Positions 43,722 to 47,024 of a stretch of 47,024 nt of DNA are shown piece after piece. Numbering within the stretch: position 1 is the stretch's first letter; each line of letters starts with the position of its first letter. The notes beneath the pieces were generated by a model. That model was not told where the DNA came from. It saw only the letters and a program-made list of their open reading frames with translations, and made no database searches. A program made the translations under genes and the position numbers. The stretch covers positions 1 to 47,024 of the forward strand of contig CAZNHL010000032.1 in the NCBI GenBank assembly GCA_964572965.1, read 5' to 3'. The DNA is from CAZNHL01 sp964572965 (GTDB taxonomy: Bacteria; Bacteroidota; Bacteroidia; Cytophagales; UBA9547).

Positions 43722-43926
43722 ACTCCAATTAATTTGAATACTGTAAAATTAGAAGATTATTAACTTAAGTTATTGTAATATTTCTTGCGTGAACGGTTTT
43801 AGAATATATTTCATAATAGCTATCTGCTTCTTAGCAGGAAGATTTGTAATTCAATAAGGTAAGCGGGTACTCAATTATTTCATTATAAAGTAATGGAAAT
43901 CAAATATTGCTGAATTAGATTTGAAA

Positions 43927-44107
43927 ATGAGTCAGGTATTAAGAGCGCATTTTGAAAAAATAACCCCGCTTACCGATGCGGAATTTGCCTATATCCTTTC
44001 CCTCTTCACAAGTTAAAAGCTCAAAAAGCACCAGTTTCTGATTCAGGAAGGTAAAAAGGTATGCTGTAGGTAAAGCCGTACTTGCAGAATTGCAAAAGCA
44101 AAAATAA
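43927..44107 (+). pseudogene. Crp/Fnr-family regulator, internally deleted remnant
   Basis: ATG 43927 opens a typical N-terminus of this family in Bacteroidota (MSQVLRAHFEKITPLTDAEF), hits a TAA after 29 codons, continues in frame as KLKKHQFLIQEGKK, then stops again. In another frame the family-like C-terminal run GKAVLAELQKQK follows to a stop at 44107. The cAMP-fold centre and the HTH are absent, so about 140 codons have been lost between the two ends. Confidence 0.7.
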
Positions 44108-44120
44108 AAACATACCAAAT

Positions 44121-44161
44121 AAAAAGAGCAGCCCTTACGTAATCCGAAAGGCTGCTCTTTT
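44121..44161 (-). terminator. terminator of the DUF4142 gene
   Basis: Twelve-base arms (aaaagagcagcc and ggctgctctttt) between convergent features, with a T-run on the minus strand, about 20 bases after the stop codon at 44180. Confidence 0.87.
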
Positions 44162-44179
44162 ACTTGATAACGAACTGAT

Positions 44180-44821
44180 TTAAGCGAGTTTATTATCAAG
44201 TGTTTTTAGTTTTTCAAGATGTTTGCGTAAAATTGGAAGATTGGCATTCAACCACTGTTTTTCAGCTGGAAGGATATTTTCACTATCCACAGCCATTTCT
44301 GAACGTGAAATAGCTTTTTCATGCTTACTGATCATCTTATTTGTCCATTTTGCATCAAACTTATCGGCATCAGTATCACCCAGATTATCAATTTTCTTTT
44401 CTGCCTTCTCAGTTGCCTGAGTCGGAATAGTGATACCTTCTTTTTTAGCCAAAGCTTTCAGCTCGTCCAAATGGCGGTTATGCGTAGTTTTCAGCTCTTT
44501 CGCTATCGCAATCACATCTTTATTTTTGGACTTTTCAATGGCCAGTTTTGAAAGCTCAATAATGGCATAGTTGTATTCAACAGCGTTTACTACATAGTTC
44601 GCTGTTTTTTCGCCTTCTTTACTATCAAACTTATCATCATTGGTTTCCCTGGCTTCATCATTGCCAACAGGTTCTTCCTGAGCTTCGATTTTCACCACCT
44701 CTTTGTCTGCTTCCTCTACCGTAACTTCATTATTCGTTTCATTTTCATGCTTTCCACACGATTGAAAAATTAATGAAAAGATCAAAAGAGATGCACTAAA
44801 GAAATAAACTGACTTTTTCAT
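44180..44821 (-). CDS. DUF4142 lipoprotein
   Basis: 213 residues. A lipoprotein signal peptide ends FQSC with the lipidated cysteine at 22. A long acidic linker (about 23-70) precedes the DUF4142 helical domain (ANYVVNAVEYNYAIIELSKLA, then AKELKTTHNRHLDELKALAKK, then DADKFDAKWTNKMISKHEKAI). The family is ferritin-like in outline and often stress-induced, but no enzyme function is proved. The similar helical stress gene at 44888 is on the same strand, about 65 bases upstream. Confidence 0.87.
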   Translation of the reverse strand: MKKSVYFFSASLLIFSLIFQSCGKHENETNNEVTVEEADKEVVKIEAQEEPVGNDEARETNDDKFDSKEGEKTANYVVNAVEYNYAIIELSKLAIEKSKNKDVIAIAKELKTTHNRHLDELKALAKKEGITIPTQATEKAEKKIDNLGDTDADKFDAKWTNKMISKHEKAISRSEMAVDSENILPAEKQWLNANLPILRKHLEKLKTLDNKLA

Positions 44822-44887
44822 AAAATAATATTTAAGTTAAAAATGCCTCCCGTTTAGCAGGAGATTTTACTAGCTGGCAGAGACTGC

Positions 44888-45352
44888 TTATGACTTAAGG
44901 CTATCTCTTTTTGCTTTAATTTTATCATGCTCATCTCTCAGGCGGGACTTTTGCTGAGTGATCTCGGTAATAAGCTCTGCACTTAGCTCCTCTCTGTTTT
45001 TCAAAGCCATTTCGTAGGCTCTTTGCGCAGCATCTTCCCCAAACTCACACGCACTGACAATAGAAACTATATCGTTACCTGTAAAAGTAGCTTTTACATC
45101 CATCCAGGCATGATAAATTTTTCCGCTTGAGGTATTGTCCTGAGCGGCTTCACCTCCAAAGTCTATAACATCGTTTGTCAGTTCTGCTATGTTTCTCTTA
45201 CTTGTTGAGATACATAACTGAAATAAAGAAGCCAGTTCCGGACTTTGGTTTTTCAATTCTTCAATAGCTTTAGTATAGCCATCAACACGATCATTATTGA
45301 TTCTTATCAAATCATTCAAGGTCTCGACATTTTCTGCATGTAGCGTTGCCAT
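44888..45352 (-). CDS. PA2169 family four-helix-bundle protein (DUF2383)
   Basis: 154 residues, no signal peptide. The four-helix pattern TLNDLIRINNDRVDGYTKAI, SLFQLCISTSKRNIAELTND, AWMDVKATFTGND, and ACEFGEDAAQRAYEMAL is the PA2169/DUF2383 family, ferritin-like in fold. It may store or handle metal or act as a stress protein; only the family is certain. It probably forms one unit with the DUF4142 gene downstream. Confidence 0.87.
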   Translation of the reverse strand: MATLHAENVETLNDLIRINNDRVDGYTKAIEELKNQSPELASLFQLCISTSKRNIAELTNDVIDFGGEAAQDNTSSGKIYHAWMDVKATFTGNDIVSIVSACEFGEDAAQRAYEMALKNREELSAELITEITQQKSRLRDEHDKIKAKRDSLKS

Positions 45353-45571
45353 AGTTGTAAATGTTTAAGTTTAAAAAAAGTAACTACCAGTATCAGTGAC
45401 ATAACCATACCAAAAAAGTAAATCTGCATTATACTACCGGAAATGAAATTATTAAATAACTTAACTGAGAAACTATTCCACAATCTGGCGGCGATTTCAG
45501 CAGAAAAGTGAGGCTAAATCAGATTCCGGTCTGAGCATTTTCAATTAACTTTATGTAATACAGAATAAAGC

Positions 45572-46336
45572 ATGAGATTTGACTCTTATATACCTTGCGA
45601 CTTGCTAAAACCCTATGTGAGTGCTTTTGTCATTAGTGAGACTACAGAAGAGACAACCTATAAAGTACTTCCAGACACGGGGCTTGTAATAGGCTTTCAG
45701 TACAAAGGAAAACTTGCTCATATTGAAAACGCCAAAGAAATCCAATTATCACAATCCGGTATCAGTGGATTGAGTAATACCTACCGCATCTTCAAAAATT
45801 CAGCAGATATTGGTACAGTGCTTATCTTTTTCAAAGCAGGAGGAGCAGCAGCATTTTTCAAACAACCTATCCATGAGCTTTTCAGGGAAAGTGTTTCTCT
45901 TGATAATTTCATGCTCCGTTCTGAGTTACTGATTCTGGAAGAACAACTGCGTGAAGCAAAAACTGACCTTGAGAAGATACAAGTTACAGAGCAATTCCTC
46001 TTATCTAAACTCAAACAACAGGCTCCTGACAATCTGGTGCTTACAGCCATAGCGCTCATCCATAAAAGCAAAGGAAATATAAGAATGAAGGAAATAACGG
46101 AACAACTGCATATCAGCCAGAGCCCTTTAGAAAAACGTTTCCGCCAGCTTGTGGGTACTTCCCCTAAAAAATTTGCTTCCATTGTCCGTTTCAAACATAC
46201 GCTTCAAAGCTATAATTCTCAAAACTCACTGACAGACCTTGGCTATGAAGCAGGTTTTTACGACCAGGCACATTTTATTAAAGAGTTCAAAAACTTTACT
46301 GGCGACACTCCGGAAATATTCTTCCGTAACAACTAA
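45572..46336 (+). CDS. AraC family transcriptional regulator
   Basis: 254 residues. The N-terminal half (PCDLLKPYVSAFVISETTEE ... VLPDTGLVIGFQYKGKL) is the sensing domain seen in many Bacteroidota AraC proteins (DUF6597-like). The C-terminal AraC domain has two helix-turn-helix units: KEITEQLHISQSPLEKRFRQLVGTSP and LTDLGYEAGFYDQAHFIKEF, with FTGDTPEIFFRN at the end. It lies about 80 bases upstream of the DUF1398 gene on the same strand, which it may regulate. Confidence 0.92.
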   Translation: MRFDSYIPCDLLKPYVSAFVISETTEETTYKVLPDTGLVIGFQYKGKLAHIENAKEIQLSQSGISGLSNTYRIFKNSADIGTVLIFFKAGGAAAFFKQPIHELFRESVSLDNFMLRSELLILEEQLREAKTDLEKIQVTEQFLLSKLKQQAPDNLVLTAIALIHKSKGNIRMKEITEQLHISQSPLEKRFRQLVGTSPKKFASIVRFKHTLQSYNSQNSLTDLGYEAGFYDQAHFIKEFKNFTGDTPEIFFRNN

Positions 46337-46418
46337 ACGATTTTTTACAATCAGCAGCATTGAGCTTTTATGACCTTTACTTCAGAAAACCATTAAGGTC
46401 ATTTAAAACCAAGGCAAT

Positions 46419-46811
46419 ATGTTTACAATAGAACAAATCAAGGCAGCTCATTCAAAAGTAAAAAGTGGTGCTGACTTCCCGAATTATGTGCAGGCAATTA
46501 TCAAGCTTGGTGTAATAAGATATGAGGTCTATGTAAGCGATGGTCACGCAACTTATCTGGGTTCAGAAGGGTTCACTGCCATTTCAGACGCTAAATATGC
46601 AACACTGACAATTGCAGACGAAAGTAATCAGGAGCTATTCCGGAAAGCGTTAAAAGATCATCAGCAAGGCAAAAGCGACTACCTTACATTCTGTAAGATA
46701 TGTGCAGAAGCAGGTATTGAAAAATGGATAGTAAATATGGCCGACATGACCTGCACATATTATGACAAAGCCGGAAATAAAATGCTGGTTGAAACAATCC
46801 CTGCTGTTTAA
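46419..46811 (+). CDS. DUF1398 family protein (YbcV-like)
   Basis: 130 residues, no signal peptide. The family pattern is FTIEQIKAAHSKVKSGADFP, IKLGVIRYEVYVSDGHATY and DYLTFCKICAEAGIEKWIVN, ending MTCTYYDKAGNKMLVETIP. The fold is known only from uncharacterised members; function unknown. It follows the AraC regulator on the same strand. Confidence 0.87.
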   Translation: MFTIEQIKAAHSKVKSGADFPNYVQAIIKLGVIRYEVYVSDGHATYLGSEGFTAISDAKYATLTIADESNQELFRKALKDHQQGKSDYLTFCKICAEAGIEKWIVNMADMTCTYYDKAGNKMLVETIPAV

Positions 46812-46930
46812 AGAAGAGTTTCTATGAAAAAGCTTTTCACAAAAATCAACATTTATTAAATACTCCACAACTTTTAAACTTGATCCCTTTGATCCCAAAC
46901 AAAGAGGAATCCCAAAACGGTTAAAAACAA

Positions 46931-46960
46931 AGAAACCTGAATATTTCTATCCAGGTTTCT
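46931..46960 (-). terminator. terminator downstream of tRNA-Thr
   Basis: Nine-base arms (agaaacctg at 46931-46939, complement at 46952-46960). On the minus strand it lies just after the tRNA and is followed by a T-rich run. Confidence 0.75.
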
Positions 46961-46964
46961 TGTG

Positions 46965-47024
<60 letters not shown>

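Overview
This is a draft-assembly piece of chromosome from a Bacteroidota bacterium, most likely of the Sphingobacteriales/Chitinophagales side. The evidence is two type IX secretion (T9SS) cargo tails (a type A tail ending at 8351 and a type B, gliding-associated tail ending at 29628), a PorP/SprF protein, many small DUF lipoproteins and membrane proteins typical of that phylum, few Shine-Dalgarno sites, and AT-rich DNA. Gene content is mostly housekeeping and envelope. I see no prophage, integrative element or CRISPR array. Four runs of exactly 10 N (2455, 10930, 12706, 25903) are fixed-length scaffold joins; in the three coding cases the reading frame shows that almost nothing is missing.

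Layout. 1-389: start of a secreted protein running off the left edge. 750-6280: a tripartite RND efflux operon (adaptor, pump, TolC-type channel). 6475-7566: lgt. 7683-8210: an acetyltransferase gene broken by a short stop-filled insert. 8351-12579: a very large secreted polysaccharide deacetylase with Ig, CBM, MBG and T9SS tail modules, split only by a scaffold gap. 12791-15560: an overlapping fructosamine kinase / methionine-type aminotransferase / omega-amidase operon. 15627-19083: a small lipoprotein, purC, a STAS protein coupled to ribonuclease Z, and a membrane protein. 19188-24154: acyl desaturase, a DUF6157 protein, parE, two paralogous tiny lipoproteins and a CpxP-like protein. 24301-30678: an M16 peptidase, then a type B T9SS cargo facing a PorP/SprF gene. 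30780-33871: a broken small secreted gene, NUDIX hydrolase, DUF2461 protein and Na+/H+ antiporter.

34019-36562 is the most unusual part. A REP-associated tyrosine transposase (RAYT) lies between two REP-like palindromes; one is a perfect 50-bp palindrome and the other supplies the gene's stop codon. Decayed small reading frames and an MNT-HEPN fusion protein follow. A single-domain response regulator then has a leader whose repeated complementary blocks (order A-B-B'-A'-B-A) could form two mutually exclusive folds, one burying the start codon.

36836-47024: LpxR-like lipid A deacylase, outer-membrane barrel, two tiny membrane proteins, siroheme synthase overlapping an MsbA-like ABC exporter, POT peptide transporter, VOC protein, a Crp/Fnr pseudogene reduced to its two ends, stress-type DUF4142 and PA2169-family proteins, an AraC regulator with a DUF1398 gene, and the 3' part of tRNA-Thr(UGU) cut by the right edge.

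Envelope work dominates: efflux, lipoprotein lipidation, lipid A and fatty-acid modification, T9SS cargo and its PorP/SprF partner, peptide uptake and small lipoproteins. All functions are inferred from sequence motifs read by eye; no database search was run.
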